DNA from: Panacibacter ginsenosidivorans
Lineage (GTDB): Bacteria > Bacteroidota > Bacteroidia > Chitinophagales > Chitinophagaceae
Length of the DNA stretch: 64,000 nucleotides
Assembly (NCBI RefSeq): GCF_007971225.1
Contig: NZ_CP042435.1
Location: forward strand, 5,087,501 to 5,151,500
Direction: 5' to 3'
The notes under the pieces are model-generated. The model did no database searches and was not told where the DNA came from. It worked only from the letters and a program-made list of their open reading frames with translations. The translations under genes and the position numbers were made by a program. This document shows positions 27,729-36,541 of this stretch, piece after piece; the stretch's first letter is position 1, and every line of letters starts with the position of its first letter.

Positions 27729-28913
27729 ATGAGCGAACAACAACATGAACTGCACCCTTTATCAAAAGCGGTGCGTGTAAGAGGTGATCAAACCTGGCAG
27801 ATGGAGCATTCTTCTCCCATGTATCTTACCAGCAGTTTTACATTTGATTCAGCAGAAGAAATGCGTGGCGCATTTGCAGAAGAGAATGAAGAAAATATTT
27901 ACAGCCGGTTTAGTAACCCCACCGTTGATGAGTTTGTTGCAAAGATGTGTGCATTGGAAAATGCTGAAGCAGGCTTTGCCACTGCAAGCGGTATGGCTGC
28001 TGTGTTTGGCTCCATCTTCGCATTGCTGAAACAAGGCGATCATTTGCTTTGCTGCAGTTCTGTTTTTGGCAGCACATTTACGATCGTTACAAAGTTTCTT
28101 CCCAAGTATGGCATTGAATGTACATTGGTTGCTGCCAACGATAAAGAGGCGTGGGAAAAAGCAATAAAGCCAAATACTAAAATGATCTATTTGGAAACGC
28201 CGACAAATCCACAACTGGAATTGATAGATCTTGAATGGGCGGGGCAGCTTGCAAAAAAGCATAACCTTATTCTTAACGTTGATAATTGTTTTGCTACGCC
28301 ATTATTACAACAACCTTTGCAGTATGGTGCGCATCTTAGTGTGCATTCTGCAACTAAGTGGATAGATGGACAGGGTCGTGTATTAGGTGGTGTTGTTGTT
28401 GGCGATAAAGCATTGATAAGAGAAATTTATTTGTTCTGCAGAAATACAGGTCCATCATTATCTCCATTCAATGCGTGGATACTAAGCAAGAGTCTTGAGA
28501 CACTTGATGTGCGCATGCAGCGTCATTGCGAGAATGCGATGAAGGTTGCTCAGGCATTGGAAAATCATCCAAAAGTTTCATGGGTTAAATATCCTTTCTT
28601 AAAAAGTCACCCGCAATACGATATTGCTATCAAACAAATGAAAAGCGGTGGTGGTATTGTTTGCTTTGAAGTAAAAGGTGGCGTTGAAAGCGGCAGAAAA
28701 TTCCTCAACAGTTTGCAGATGCTTTCTATGACCGCTAATCTTGGCGATACACGCAGCATTGCATCTCACCCCAGCAGCACTACACATTCAAAGCTTAGCG
28801 AAGAAGAGCGTTTGAGCGTTGGCATTACGCCGGGTCTTGTGCGCATCTCCGTTGGTTTGGAATTTGTGGATGATATCATTTATGATATTACACAGGCATT
28901 AGATAAGTGCTAA
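27729..28913 (+). CDS. metZ: Trans-sulfuration PLP enzyme, probably O-succinylhomoserine sulfhydrylase
   Basis: 394 residues from the ATG at 27729; the preceding TTG is a less likely start. It has the Cys/Met-metabolism PLP fold: YSRFSNPTVDEF, ATASGMAAV, YLETPTNPQLELID, NVDNCFATPLLQQP and the PLP lysine Lys210 in HSATKWIDGQGR. The GQGR after the lysine and the C-terminal SHPSSTTHSKLSEEER favour MetZ-type sulfhydrylases, which make homocysteine from an O-acylhomoserine and sulfide. Cystathionine gamma-synthase or lyase is the alternative. Adjacent to an OsmC gene. Confidence 0.85.
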   Translation: MSEQQHELHPLSKAVRVRGDQTWQMEHSSPMYLTSSFTFDSAEEMRGAFAEENEENIYSRFSNPTVDEFVAKMCALENAEAGFATASGMAAVFGSIFALLKQGDHLLCCSSVFGSTFTIVTKFLPKYGIECTLVAANDKEAWEKAIKPNTKMIYLETPTNPQLELIDLEWAGQLAKKHNLILNVDNCFATPLLQQPLQYGAHLSVHSATKWIDGQGRVLGGVVVGDKALIREIYLFCRNTGPSLSPFNAWILSKSLETLDVRMQRHCENAMKVAQALENHPKVSWVKYPFLKSHPQYDIAIKQMKSGGGIVCFEVKGGVESGRKFLNSLQMLSMTANLGDTRSIASHPSSTTHSKLSEEERLSVGITPGLVRISVGLEFVDDIIYDITQALDKC

Positions 28914-28956
28914 AATAATTTTTGTTTGCAGGCTTTTGTTTTGCATGGCATCGGCG

Positions 28957-28976
28957 GTTGTGTCACTCACTTGTGC
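28957..28976 (-). repeat. B-type intergenic repeat core, left flank of an orphan gene
   Basis: GTTGTGTCACTCACTTGTGC preceded by GGCATCGGCG. It points away from the B copy at 29910, so the two B arms bracket a single gene in head-to-head orientation with a spacer of about 930 bp. Confidence 0.88.
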
Positions 28977-29008
28977 GTGCTGTTCTCTTTGCATCATTCT
29001 TGTTTATT

Positions 29009-29130
29009 TACTTTTTGTCTTAACACAAAAAGTAACAAAAAAGTCAAGAACGGATGATATACAGCACATCCGTTCATTTGCCCTGAATAGGCTGAGAGGG
29101 CAAAGCCCACGTTAGCGGCTGGCTTTGTCC
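29009..29130. repeat. Cluster of three inverted repeats at the 3' end of the orphan gene
   Basis: (1) TACTTTTTGT / ACAAAAAGTA, 29009-29034, a phrase that recurs in Bacteroidota genomes. (2) AACGGATG / CATCCGTT, 29049-29074. (3) GGCAAAGCC / GGCTTTGTCC, 29099-29130, overlapping the gene's stop codon. None is followed by a clean T-run. Confidence 0.6.
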
Positions 29131-29831
29131 GTGAATTCAATGAAGCTTTCATTGTCAAACTCTTTAAAATAAAAAATTTCAAAAACTACTTTTGATAAAA
29201 CTAATTTCAATCTGTTCAGGATTTCGTCTTTGTCGCCAGTAAGTGTCAAGATAAGTTTTGTTTCACTTTCTGTTAAGTTGAACCCTAAATTTTTAAAAGA
29301 GTTTATATTGTCGTCATAAAGTATCCACTTTTTTGTATGCTGTTTAACATACGGCAATGTTACTTTTAGTATTTTCTTTGAATACCTAAATCCTAAGAAT
29401 AAATTGTCTGCTTTTTTTAGAATTAGCTTTAGGTTTTTAATTTTCTTGTCTACAAGCTTTTTTAGAGTTTCGTCAAATAAAGTTTCGTTGCCTGATGATG
29501 TCGCCGGTTTGGGAATTTGATTTAGTTTTTCTAATTCTTCATTAGCCCGTTGAAGGTCTTTCACATAATGCTCCTTCATATAATCTGAACTTTCGACCTC
29601 AATTCGTTTTTGTAGGCTGTCAATTCTTCTTTGTCTAAAATCTTTCTGGTCAAAGAGTTTGTCGTCAATATTCTTTAAAGTCTGAAGCCTGCCGTTTAAT
29701 TGATATAAAGCTTGTGAATGATAATGAGCCAGTAAATATTCAGTTTCACCTAAACACTCGTGAATCAGTTTTTGGAGTTGAACCTTTTCTTCTTCGTACA
29801 AGGAAATTAAAAGTTTAAGTTGATTGTCCAT
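29112..29831 (-). CDS. Orphan coiled-coil protein of unknown function, bracketed by B-type repeats
   Basis: 239 residues from the ATG at 29831; the longer frame from 29915 runs into a repeat copy and is rejected. The protein is highly charged and helical. Residues about 1-125 look like a coiled coil (LYEEEKVQLQKLIHE, LKDLQRANEELEKLNQ), and the C-terminal part is Lys-rich with alternating hydrophobics. No signal peptide, membrane helix or known motif is seen, and I do not recognise the family. It stands alone, between inverted B-type repeats at 28957 and 29910, with extra hairpins behind it. That setting suggests an acquired or mobile cargo gene, but this is inference. Confidence 0.7.
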   Translation of the reverse strand: MDNQLKLLISLYEEEKVQLQKLIHECLGETEYLLAHYHSQALYQLNGRLQTLKNIDDKLFDQKDFRQRRIDSLQKRIEVESSDYMKEHYVKDLQRANEELEKLNQIPKPATSSGNETLFDETLKKLVDKKIKNLKLILKKADNLFLGFRYSKKILKVTLPYVKQHTKKWILYDDNINSFKNLGFNLTESETKLILTLTGDKDEILNRLKLVLSKVVFEIFYFKEFDNESFIEFTDKASR

Positions 29832-29909
29832 GTGGTCATTTAAGCTTGCCGCTAACTCAAAAATATACAAAACTTTTTCACCGGCAACTGCCCAATTACA
29901 ACCCCAACC

Positions 29910-29929
29910 GCACAAGTGAGTGACACCAC
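29910..29929 (+). repeat. B-type intergenic repeat core, right flank of an orphan gene
   Basis: GCACAAGTGAGTGACACCAC followed by AGCCGATGCC. It is the partner of the inverted copy at 28957. Confidence 0.85.
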
Positions 29930-29974
29930 AGCCGATGCCATGAAAAACATTGGCCGGTTCACCTGAATAAAATA

Positions 29975-30001
29975 AAAAAGTTCCGCATACGGAACTTTTT
30001 T
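29975..30001. terminator. Bidirectional rho-independent terminator
   Basis: AAAAAGTTCCG / CGGAACTTTTT with a CATA loop, about 20 bp past the stop of the minus-strand acidic protein gene. Confidence 0.88.
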
Positions 30002-30022
30002 ATTGAAACCAGACTTTATGGA

Positions 30023-30487
30023 TTATTGTCCCCAACTGTAAGTATTATTTTCCTCATCTTCATTGCCTGTTGCTTCATCAGCATCGTCAAGTTCCGCACC
30101 AGGAACATCAAGATCATCTCCGGATATATCATTTTGTACATTTAATAATTCACCGTCTTCATCAGTATTATCAAGTACAATATTTTTTCTTGCTTCATCA
30201 TCTTCGCCTGCCATACTTTCGCTGCTGCTTTGTAATAGCTCTTTTTCTTCGGCTGATACATTGGTTTCTGCATCTAATTCATCTTCCTCAAATAAACCTT
30301 TACCTTCTTCATCATCAGAAGAAATTGTTGTATCAATCATTTCTTTCATTTTGGGCACATGTATATGTTCCTGCCCGGGTATATCTTTTACGTCGGGAAT
30401 ATCTATTGTCGTTTCTTCTTTCTTAAGATATTGTTTATCTCTTTTTGAATCCTGCAGGTCTGAAGATATTTTTTTGTTTTGTTCCAT
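30023..30487 (-). CDS. Small highly acidic protein of unknown function
   Basis: 154 residues, extremely rich in Glu and Asp, especially the C-terminal two thirds (DDEEGKGLFEEDELDAE, DDADEATGNEDEENN). No hydrophobic core or domain is evident, so it is probably disordered. A conserved-looking stretch, DIPGQEHIHVPKMKEMIDTTISSDDEEG, resembles acidic proteins I have seen in other Bacteroidota, but I cannot name a function. No signal peptide. It is followed by a strong terminator and preceded by 130 bp without features. Confidence 0.75.
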   Translation of the reverse strand: MEQNKKISSDLQDSKRDKQYLKKEETTIDIPDVKDIPGQEHIHVPKMKEMIDTTISSDDEEGKGLFEEDELDAETNVSAEEKELLQSSSESMAGEDDEARKNIVLDNTDEDGELLNVQNDISGDDLDVPGAELDDADEATGNEDEENNTYSWGQ

Positions 30488-30620
30488 AAGTTAGTGTTTA
30501 CAGTAATTGCTCCCAAAATGGTGCCACAGGAAAACATATTCTTTGCCTGCAACTTAAATTTGCGGAGCAAGGTGTTTGTGAAGTTGCTAATAGACTAAAC
30601 TTTTCAAAAGATAAAACAAA

Positions 30621-30986
30621 CTATGCAACACGCAGGATCTTTTCCATCTTACGACCTTTAGCCAATTCATCTACCAACTTATCCAGATATCTTACCTGTT
30701 GTGTTAAAGTATTTTCTATTTCTTCCACCCGGTAGCCACAAATTAAACCAGTAATCAGGTGCGCATTTGCGTTTAATTTTGCATGCTGAAAGAATGTTTC
30801 AAAAGTTACTTTTTTTTCGATCAGGTCATGTAGTTTTTTTTCATCGTAGCCAGTCAGCCACTTAATTATTTGATGCAATTCTTCTTTCGTTCTGCCTTTC
30901 TTCTCCACTTTTGCGATGTACATAGGATACACAGAAGCGAATGTCATTTTCGCAATACGCTCATCGTGTTTTTCTGTGGTGTTCAT
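30621..30986 (-). CDS. DUF2200 family protein
   Basis: 121 residues, a compact soluble protein. The pattern [42 protein letters not shown] and [41 protein letters not shown] is that of the DUF2200 family, which covers the whole chain. Function is unknown. It is 27 bp downstream of the DUF1801 gene on the same strand, so the pair is probably one transcript. Confidence 0.8.
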   Translation of the reverse strand: MNTTEKHDERIAKMTFASVYPMYIAKVEKKGRTKEELHQIIKWLTGYDEKKLHDLIEKKVTFETFFQHAKLNANAHLITGLICGYRVEEIENTLTQQVRYLDKLVDELAKGRKMEKILRVA

Positions 30987-31013
30987 ATCTTATATTTAAC
31001 TTACAACTTCAAG

Positions 31014-31406
31014 TTATTTCAATCTTTCTAATTTACCTTTTCTTTTCACTATGTTTTTATAGTCCCACTGAATTTCTTTTGATTTTTTCAGCCAGCGTTT
31101 AAGATCCTTTGTATTGATTTGTTCAGGAACAGTATAGAAAATAGAAGCGTCTTTAAATTTCCCACCTGCCACATTTAAATTTTCTTCCTCAAAACCTGCG
31201 CCACTCCAAAACATCAAACGCATTCCTGCTTTCTGTTTACTGTAGCCAACAATTGGATTACCGTCTAAAAACCAAACAGGGTGAGCGTGCCAGATTTTGC
31301 TTTCTGCTTTAGTCAGTTCGTTGTCTATTGTAACTGCGAGAAGGTTACAGATTTCTTTGTTAACTGTTGTTTGGTCGTTATTATATGCCTGAATTTCTGC
31401 GTTCAT
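31014..31406 (-). CDS. DUF1801 (YdhG/CyaY-like fold) family protein
   Basis: 130 residues, soluble. The features fit DUF1801 proteins: an N-terminal helix, AESKIWHAHPVWFLDGNPIVGYS, then MRLMFWSGAGFEE and a C-terminal helix. Function is not established; some members are linked to iron or stress responses. Probably co-transcribed with the DUF2200 gene. The 270 bp upstream (31407-31675) hold an A-type repeat and a terminator. Confidence 0.72.
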   Translation of the reverse strand: MNAEIQAYNNDQTTVNKEICNLLAVTIDNELTKAESKIWHAHPVWFLDGNPIVGYSKQKAGMRLMFWSGAGFEEENLNVAGGKFKDASIFYTVPEQINTKDLKRWLKKSKEIQWDYKNIVKRKGKLERLK

Positions 31407-31565
31407 GATTTGTCAATAATCACAGCTAAATTTTGTATTAGCAAAATAAATCTATAAAAAAATATTGAGAATTAATACAAATTATGTTGCATTTGAAAAT
31501 CGGCAACTTTCGTTTTTTTACTACTGCCATGTTCCGCTTCAATAAAGCTGCTTATAGCATTAACT

Positions 31566-31585
31566 GTACAAGAGTGCGACGCAAC
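31566..31585 (+). repeat. A-type intergenic repeat core with GGTGATGCC tail
   Basis: Perfect GTACAAGAGTGCGACGCAAC, with an AGGTGATGCC tail more typical of B copies, and a gggtacataaaaaa end that runs into the terminator of the DUF5689 gene. Confidence 0.92.
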
Positions 31586-31616
31586 AGGTGATGCCGTTTT
31601 ATTCGGCAGTTGGGTA

Positions 31617-31657
31617 CATAAAAAATGAAAACTCACTAAATTTTAGTGAAGTTTTCA
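31617..31657 (-). terminator. Terminator of the DUF5689 lipoprotein gene
   Basis: On the minus strand GAAAACTTCACTAAA pairs with TTTAGTGAGTTTTC (one bulge), followed by ATTTTTTATG, about 20 bp past the stop. Confidence 0.7.
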
Positions 31658-31675
31658 AAATATTTGAATATTCGG

Positions 31676-33637
31676 TTAACGTGTACCGAGATTGCTTACA
31701 TCATCTGTTGTTGATATTACATCCCACTCTGTAGCAGCAGAACTTGCCCAGTCTGTGTTGCCATGTGTAATGCCTGCCTGTCTTCTCACTGTTTTATCTT
31801 TTGTGGCAGCGGCATCACTGTTGATGGTCCAGCTATCTCCCGGGTCTATACCAACAAGACCGAATACATCTACTACCACTCCATCTTTTTCTAATGTAAC
31901 AGCATCATCGCCATTGAACCCACATACCCCGGAATTGTAAGCTGTAACAGCAGCAGGTAATGTTAATGCAGCGCCGGAATTTTTTAATATAATGGCTGCG
32001 CCTGCGGGTAATGTACCGAGGCCTGTAACTGCATCCAGTACTGCAGTTGATGAAGCAGTGATTGCACCATTGGTGTACATTTTGACTGTGTATTTAGAAA
32101 GATCTGCTGCGCCGCTTCCTGAATTATAAATTTCCAAATACTTATTGTTAGAAGAACCTTCCACATATTCTGAGATGATAAGTGTATCGCCTGTTGGTGG
32201 TGGGGCTTCACCATCAGTTACATCATTTGTGTTACGCAACATCATCTCCTTTGTACTGCCAAAAAGTGTGCAGTAACCGGTAAATGTTTTTGCTGTTGTG
32301 GGTAATGCATCGCCTGCAAATGTTGCAGTTGAAGAAGTGTAGAGTGTCATAGAACCACTTGCATCGGTTAATGTTTTATTGCCACTGTAAATGCCACTGG
32401 TTGCTGTTGCATCTTTTATTGTAACGAGTGTGTATTCTATGTCGGGTAATTGTGTGGCGATCTCTGCAATTGTTAACGCTTTTGGTGTTATTGTTTTGCC
32501 TGTAGCTATTGCAACCGATGGTAGTGCAGAAGAAGACAATGATATTTCCTTGGAACCATTATAATCCTGCAATGTGCCGCCTGTAACATCTACTACCAGT
32601 GAATCTCCAATGCTAAAGTTTGCAGTTGCTGCACTGCTTCCGAAATATAATTTAATACCCGCATCTTTATCCTGTAAAACAATATTACCCGAAGAAATAT
32701 TTTTAGCAACAGCATCTGAAATAACCACACCTCCTATTTTATAAGAACCAAGTGTAACATCACTGCCATTATAAAATGATTTGATGGTTGCAATGTCAAC
32801 CACAGCGCCGGTACCACCGCTGCCACATCTGGCACCATAAAATTTTACATCTGATGTATCGCGTATGTTTAATTGTTTGGTAGTACCAAATACTGTATAA
32901 ATGGCAATAATAGAACCATTGCCACCGGGCACTTTGTATCCTGCAAAATCTGCATAGCTGCTGTTGCGAAGTATAATAGACTTATCCGAACAACTTTGTA
33001 ACGTAAAATTTACTGCGCTGGAACTAAGGTCTTGCTTTGCATAAGTTTTTGAAGTATCCGCTACAGCAAATTCATAGTTGTCGAGTTGTATCAGCATGTT
33101 TTGGTAAGAGTCATCTAATTCATCTACTGTTACCACCTTTGGTGTTACTGCATTATCAAGCGTTCCTTTTATTACATATTTATCTATTAGCACAGAAGGT
33201 ATCTCATCCAATCTTGGTGAAGAACCTGTATTGTCAACGCCACCGCCTATTTCAATAAGTTTGTTATAATCGCCGAGATAAAGATCCTTTACTTTTATAT
33301 ATACTTTTCTGCCAACAGGATATTTTGTATAAAGATCATACGCATCAAGTTTTACACTTATGCCACCTGTTTCATCCTCTATTACAATTGTTTTATAAAA
33401 CTCACCAGTACGGTCATCGGCAACTACTATTCCGCCAATTGTTTTATCTGTTGTTATTTGTTCAAATTTTCCGCTTACATGCATGGCTTTAAGATCGCTG
33501 ATGGTTAGATCCGGTATTATATCAGGTGCTGTATAAACAGGGGGTTCATCAAATTTTTTATTACAGGAAACTGTGATGCATACTGCAACAATTGCAAGGC
33601 TCGTAAACGATAAGAAACACTTTAATCTATTTTTCAT
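31676..33637 (-). CDS. Surface lipoprotein with DUF5689 domain and C-terminal lamin-tail-like domain
   Basis: 653 residues from the ATG at 33637, where a lipoprotein signal starts (MKNRLKCFLSFTSLAIVAVCITVSC). After the lipobox comes a DUF5689-type beta-rich module (IGGIVVADDRTGEFYKTIVIEDETGGISVKLD), further OB-like repeats with IGGVVISDAVAKNISSGNIVLQD at about 305-330, and a C-terminal lamin-tail domain (LIISEYVEGSSNNKYLEIYNSG). Its neighbours are a TonB receptor behind it and a divergent EEP nuclease/phosphatase, so it is probably the surface binding lipoprotein of that uptake system. The ligand is unknown; nucleic acid is a reasonable guess. Confidence 0.83.
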   Translation of the reverse strand: MKNRLKCFLSFTSLAIVAVCITVSCNKKFDEPPVYTAPDIIPDLTISDLKAMHVSGKFEQITTDKTIGGIVVADDRTGEFYKTIVIEDETGGISVKLDAYDLYTKYPVGRKVYIKVKDLYLGDYNKLIEIGGGVDNTGSSPRLDEIPSVLIDKYVIKGTLDNAVTPKVVTVDELDDSYQNMLIQLDNYEFAVADTSKTYAKQDLSSSAVNFTLQSCSDKSIILRNSSYADFAGYKVPGGNGSIIAIYTVFGTTKQLNIRDTSDVKFYGARCGSGGTGAVVDIATIKSFYNGSDVTLGSYKIGGVVISDAVAKNISSGNIVLQDKDAGIKLYFGSSAATANFSIGDSLVVDVTGGTLQDYNGSKEISLSSSALPSVAIATGKTITPKALTIAEIATQLPDIEYTLVTIKDATATSGIYSGNKTLTDASGSMTLYTSSTATFAGDALPTTAKTFTGYCTLFGSTKEMMLRNTNDVTDGEAPPPTGDTLIISEYVEGSSNNKYLEIYNSGSGAADLSKYTVKMYTNGAITASSTAVLDAVTGLGTLPAGAAIILKNSGAALTLPAAVTAYNSGVCGFNGDDAVTLEKDGVVVDVFGLVGIDPGDSWTINSDAAATKDKTVRRQAGITHGNTDWASSAATEWDVISTTDDVSNLGTR

Positions 33638-33710
33638 AAAATGAATTTGCATTGAATAATTTTTTTAAAGGTTAATTTGAATATCGGCTTTATGTCTCTG
33701 GGCATCGCCG

Positions 33711-33781
33711 GTTGTGTCACTCACTTATACGTTCGGAACATTGCTTAACAAAGAACAAAACCCTGAAGAGTCCGACGCAAG
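33711..33781. repeat. Composite intergenic repeat, head-to-head B(-)/A(+) pair
   Basis: B core on minus at 33711-33730 with a perfect GGCATCGCCG tail. A degenerate A core (CTGAAGAGTCCGACGCAAG) ends at 33781, followed by the AAGGCTTTATAG tail. Spacer only about 30 bp. It lies between the TonB-receptor and the DUF5689 gene on the same strand. Confidence 0.85.
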
Positions 33782-33859
33782 TAAGGCTTTATAGCAGTAA
33801 TGCAGTCTTGCTCCCAAAAAATCCAACCTGCCTTTTTTATTTCCTGAATTTGAATAACA

Positions 33860-36412
33860 CTAAAATCTTAATGTAACACTGGCGAAATAATTTAAACCAT
33901 ACGCATAATATAATTTGGCCGGGAACTGGTTAGGATCTTTTGTATCAAAATCAAAACGCAGTTGTTCATAACCACCGGTAACTATATTTTTATTATTTAG
34001 CAGGTTATTGATACCAACATTAAATACCAGGTACATGGGTTTAAGTTTTTGTGTTGTTCTGCTGATCTTGTAGGAATAACCACCAAAGAAATCGACTGTA
34101 TATGCAGCTTTTAGTCTCGTTTGGTCTATGATTTCCTGCCATTGCGTGCTTTTTGGATCAACACCCTCCACTGCTGCTGCGGTTCTTCGTATGGGATTAA
34201 AGTCGAGCCACATCTGGTCAAAATAATTGCCCGTTAAACTTAAGAACCAAAATTTTGGTGAACGGTAAGTAAAGCCTAAGCTATAAGCTTCCTGTGGCGT
34301 TGCAGCAATCCTGTAGTTTTCAGAATACACTGTTTGTTTATCCAGTATCTCTGCGGTATTATCTAGCGATACAACTGCGTTTTGCCTGCTGTTGTAATAG
34401 TAGCGGCCAACAGCTGCTGCGGCATTTACGGTAAGGTTGCGGGCAACTTTGGCTTCAAAACCAAATTCGCCACCGAAATGAAGTTTATCAATATTGCTTA
34501 ATGCATAGTTGACAAAATTCTGATAAGTTTCATGATAGAATGTGAGCACGTTAAACCCATGCCTGAATGATGTATAATAACCATTCAGCCTTATCTTAAG
34601 TTTTGGTGCATTAAGTATATAGCCTGCTTCTGCTGTTTGTATTATTTCTGAAGTAAGATCATCCTGTTCAATATTTCTTGTTCTGGGTGCTATATAGGCA
34701 TTCTCAAAGAATGGAGCTCTGGTGCTATAAGCGGCGTTGACATATAAATAATTTCTGCCATTAAGCTTATAGGTAAAGCCCCCTTTAAAAGAAAAGTTTA
34801 CAAAATAGTTTATGTCTGATTTGCCATAAGAATCATCAGGAAATAATCCATTCCTTACATTTCCTTTTCGCCAGAAAACATTCTGTGAAACTTCACCTGC
34901 AAGAAAGAAATCTAATTTATTGTATTTAAAAGATGTTTGTGCCCATGCTGCAGTTCTTATAACATCGATGTCGTAATTATATCCATACTTTTCTCCCACC
35001 TTTACAAGCCCGTTGGGGTGATCCAGGTTATTTTGCGCTGCGTTGTTGTTACCCGGAAAACTTCTTTCTGCAAACTGGTTAAGGTCAACATAAAATTCAC
35101 CACCCAACAGGTCATCTATTTGCTGGTAATAAATATTTTTTTGAGATTGCACTGTTAGCCCGGCAGTAAAATCAAGATGATCGCTAAAGCTGGAATTAAG
35201 TGTTGAATTAAAATTAAATTTTTTTGTATCAGTAACTCTGTCGGATAAAATATACAATGCACGATGCCCGGTAACATTATTTCCGGCAATACCATCAGCA
35301 TTGTAAATTGTTTCGTTGTTATCCCTGTTTACATCATAAAAATTTTGCCAGTTTATTTGCCTGTTGGCTTCATTATTCTTTAAAAGACCTGTTACTATAT
35401 CTTTTATTGCAGGATCTGTTTGAAAGCTTGGCAAATAACGATAATAATCAGGTCTTGGGTCCGGTGCATTATACCAGTCAACACCACTTATGCTTCTTTT
35501 ACCAAATGAATACCCTGCTGCTGTCAGTAGTGAAGTATGGTCGTTTATCCTGAACTCATGTGTAAGTATAAATACAGGTTGGTTAGTTTTACCCACACTT
35601 GCATTTCTTTTTTTGCCATTTTGGTATCCCCAATAAGGATTGTAAAAATGCGTGCCCGCCAGTTCCTGCATTTCGGTAACAGCAGCACCTTGCCTTCCAT
35701 TCTCTGTAGGCGCTCCAAACGCTGCAAGTGAAAGCATATTTCTTTGCCCCACCCTTTTATCTACAGCAAAAAAATAACTCCACCCATCATAATAAGTGCC
35801 GGGTACATAACCTTCATCGGCCCAGCGGCGACTGCCTGAAAAAGAAAATGCCCATCCTTTTTTATTAATGCCTGTGCTGTGTGTAAGCATCCATCTGTGA
35901 TTATAGCTGCGGTTAGAGTATGCATAACTAAAACTGGTTTGTTTGCGTTGCTTACTTGCTCTTGCATCAATGCTTGTACTGGTACCTGGTGCACCAAAAG
36001 CAAACGTGCCCGGTCTTAACCCAATAGCCATATCGCGGTTGCGCATTACATCATTTAATCCGCCCCATAAACCAAAAGGTGTAAAACCATTATCAAGGTT
36101 CGTTATTGGAATACCATTCATAAATGTTGCAGAAAGATCTGCATCATATCCGCGGATCTTAAAACGAAGCGCACTGAAATTATAAGCTGCCGCTGAAAAG
36201 AAAGGATTTCTTCCTGCATTTAAAACAGAAGAAACATTTTGTGGCCCTGCATCTGAAAAATCATTGTCGTCTAAAGAGATCACAGGCAGGTTATCCAGTG
36301 CATTATCTTTTAGTTCGTAAAGTGAACTGTCTGCCACTGATGTTGAATCTTTATTTTGGGCAAAGGATACAAAAAAGATACAGCACAATGGGATTAGGAT
36401 TAGTTTTCGCAT
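33860..36412 (-). CDS. TonB-dependent outer-membrane receptor
   Basis: 850 residues from the ATG at 36412 (MRKLILIPLCCIFFVSFAQ signal peptide). A plug-like region follows (about 45-150: QNVSSVLNAGRNPFFSAAAYNFSALRFKIRGYDADLSATFMNGIPI), then a beta-barrel with many aromatic-flanked strands, ending in NYFASVTLRF with the terminal Phe expected of outer-membrane barrels. It imports a substrate across the outer membrane using TonB energy. No SusD-type partner is present. Instead a DUF5689 lipoprotein lies downstream on the same strand and an EEP-family enzyme is transcribed away from it. Confidence 0.9.
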   Translation of the reverse strand: MRKLILIPLCCIFFVSFAQNKDSTSVADSSLYELKDNALDNLPVISLDDNDFSDAGPQNVSSVLNAGRNPFFSAAAYNFSALRFKIRGYDADLSATFMNGIPITNLDNGFTPFGLWGGLNDVMRNRDMAIGLRPGTFAFGAPGTSTSIDARASKQRKQTSFSYAYSNRSYNHRWMLTHSTGINKKGWAFSFSGSRRWADEGYVPGTYYDGWSYFFAVDKRVGQRNMLSLAAFGAPTENGRQGAAVTEMQELAGTHFYNPYWGYQNGKKRNASVGKTNQPVFILTHEFRINDHTSLLTAAGYSFGKRSISGVDWYNAPDPRPDYYRYLPSFQTDPAIKDIVTGLLKNNEANRQINWQNFYDVNRDNNETIYNADGIAGNNVTGHRALYILSDRVTDTKKFNFNSTLNSSFSDHLDFTAGLTVQSQKNIYYQQIDDLLGGEFYVDLNQFAERSFPGNNNAAQNNLDHPNGLVKVGEKYGYNYDIDVIRTAAWAQTSFKYNKLDFFLAGEVSQNVFWRKGNVRNGLFPDDSYGKSDINYFVNFSFKGGFTYKLNGRNYLYVNAAYSTRAPFFENAYIAPRTRNIEQDDLTSEIIQTAEAGYILNAPKLKIRLNGYYTSFRHGFNVLTFYHETYQNFVNYALSNIDKLHFGGEFGFEAKVARNLTVNAAAAVGRYYYNSRQNAVVSLDNTAEILDKQTVYSENYRIAATPQEAYSLGFTYRSPKFWFLSLTGNYFDQMWLDFNPIRRTAAAVEGVDPKSTQWQEIIDQTRLKAAYTVDFFGGYSYKISRTTQKLKPMYLVFNVGINNLLNNKNIVTGGYEQLRFDFDTKDPNQFPAKLYYAYGLNYFASVTLRF

Positions 36413-36541
36413 ACAGAGTTTTTGGTATCTCAACAAAACTATACATGTATATTATTTGTACAAAGAGCTCAGCTATTTATAATTATTTCTTAATTCCGCA
36501 AAAGCAACACTGTTGTATGTTTGCGTACACATTTCACCCGC

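Noticed and set aside
29009-29130. attC-like integron cassette site beside the orphan gene
   Set aside because: An acgttagc stretch and a GGCAAAGCC/GGCTTTGTCC stem hint at attC, but the R' and R'' boxes (GTTRRRY and RYYYAAC) cannot be matched properly.
30063-30494. Plus-strand frame of 143 codons, Ser-rich
   Set aside because: It is the antisense of the acidic Glu/Asp-rich gene: antisense of GAA/GAT codons yields Ser/Phe-rich text. The minus-strand gene has the terminator and the better protein character.
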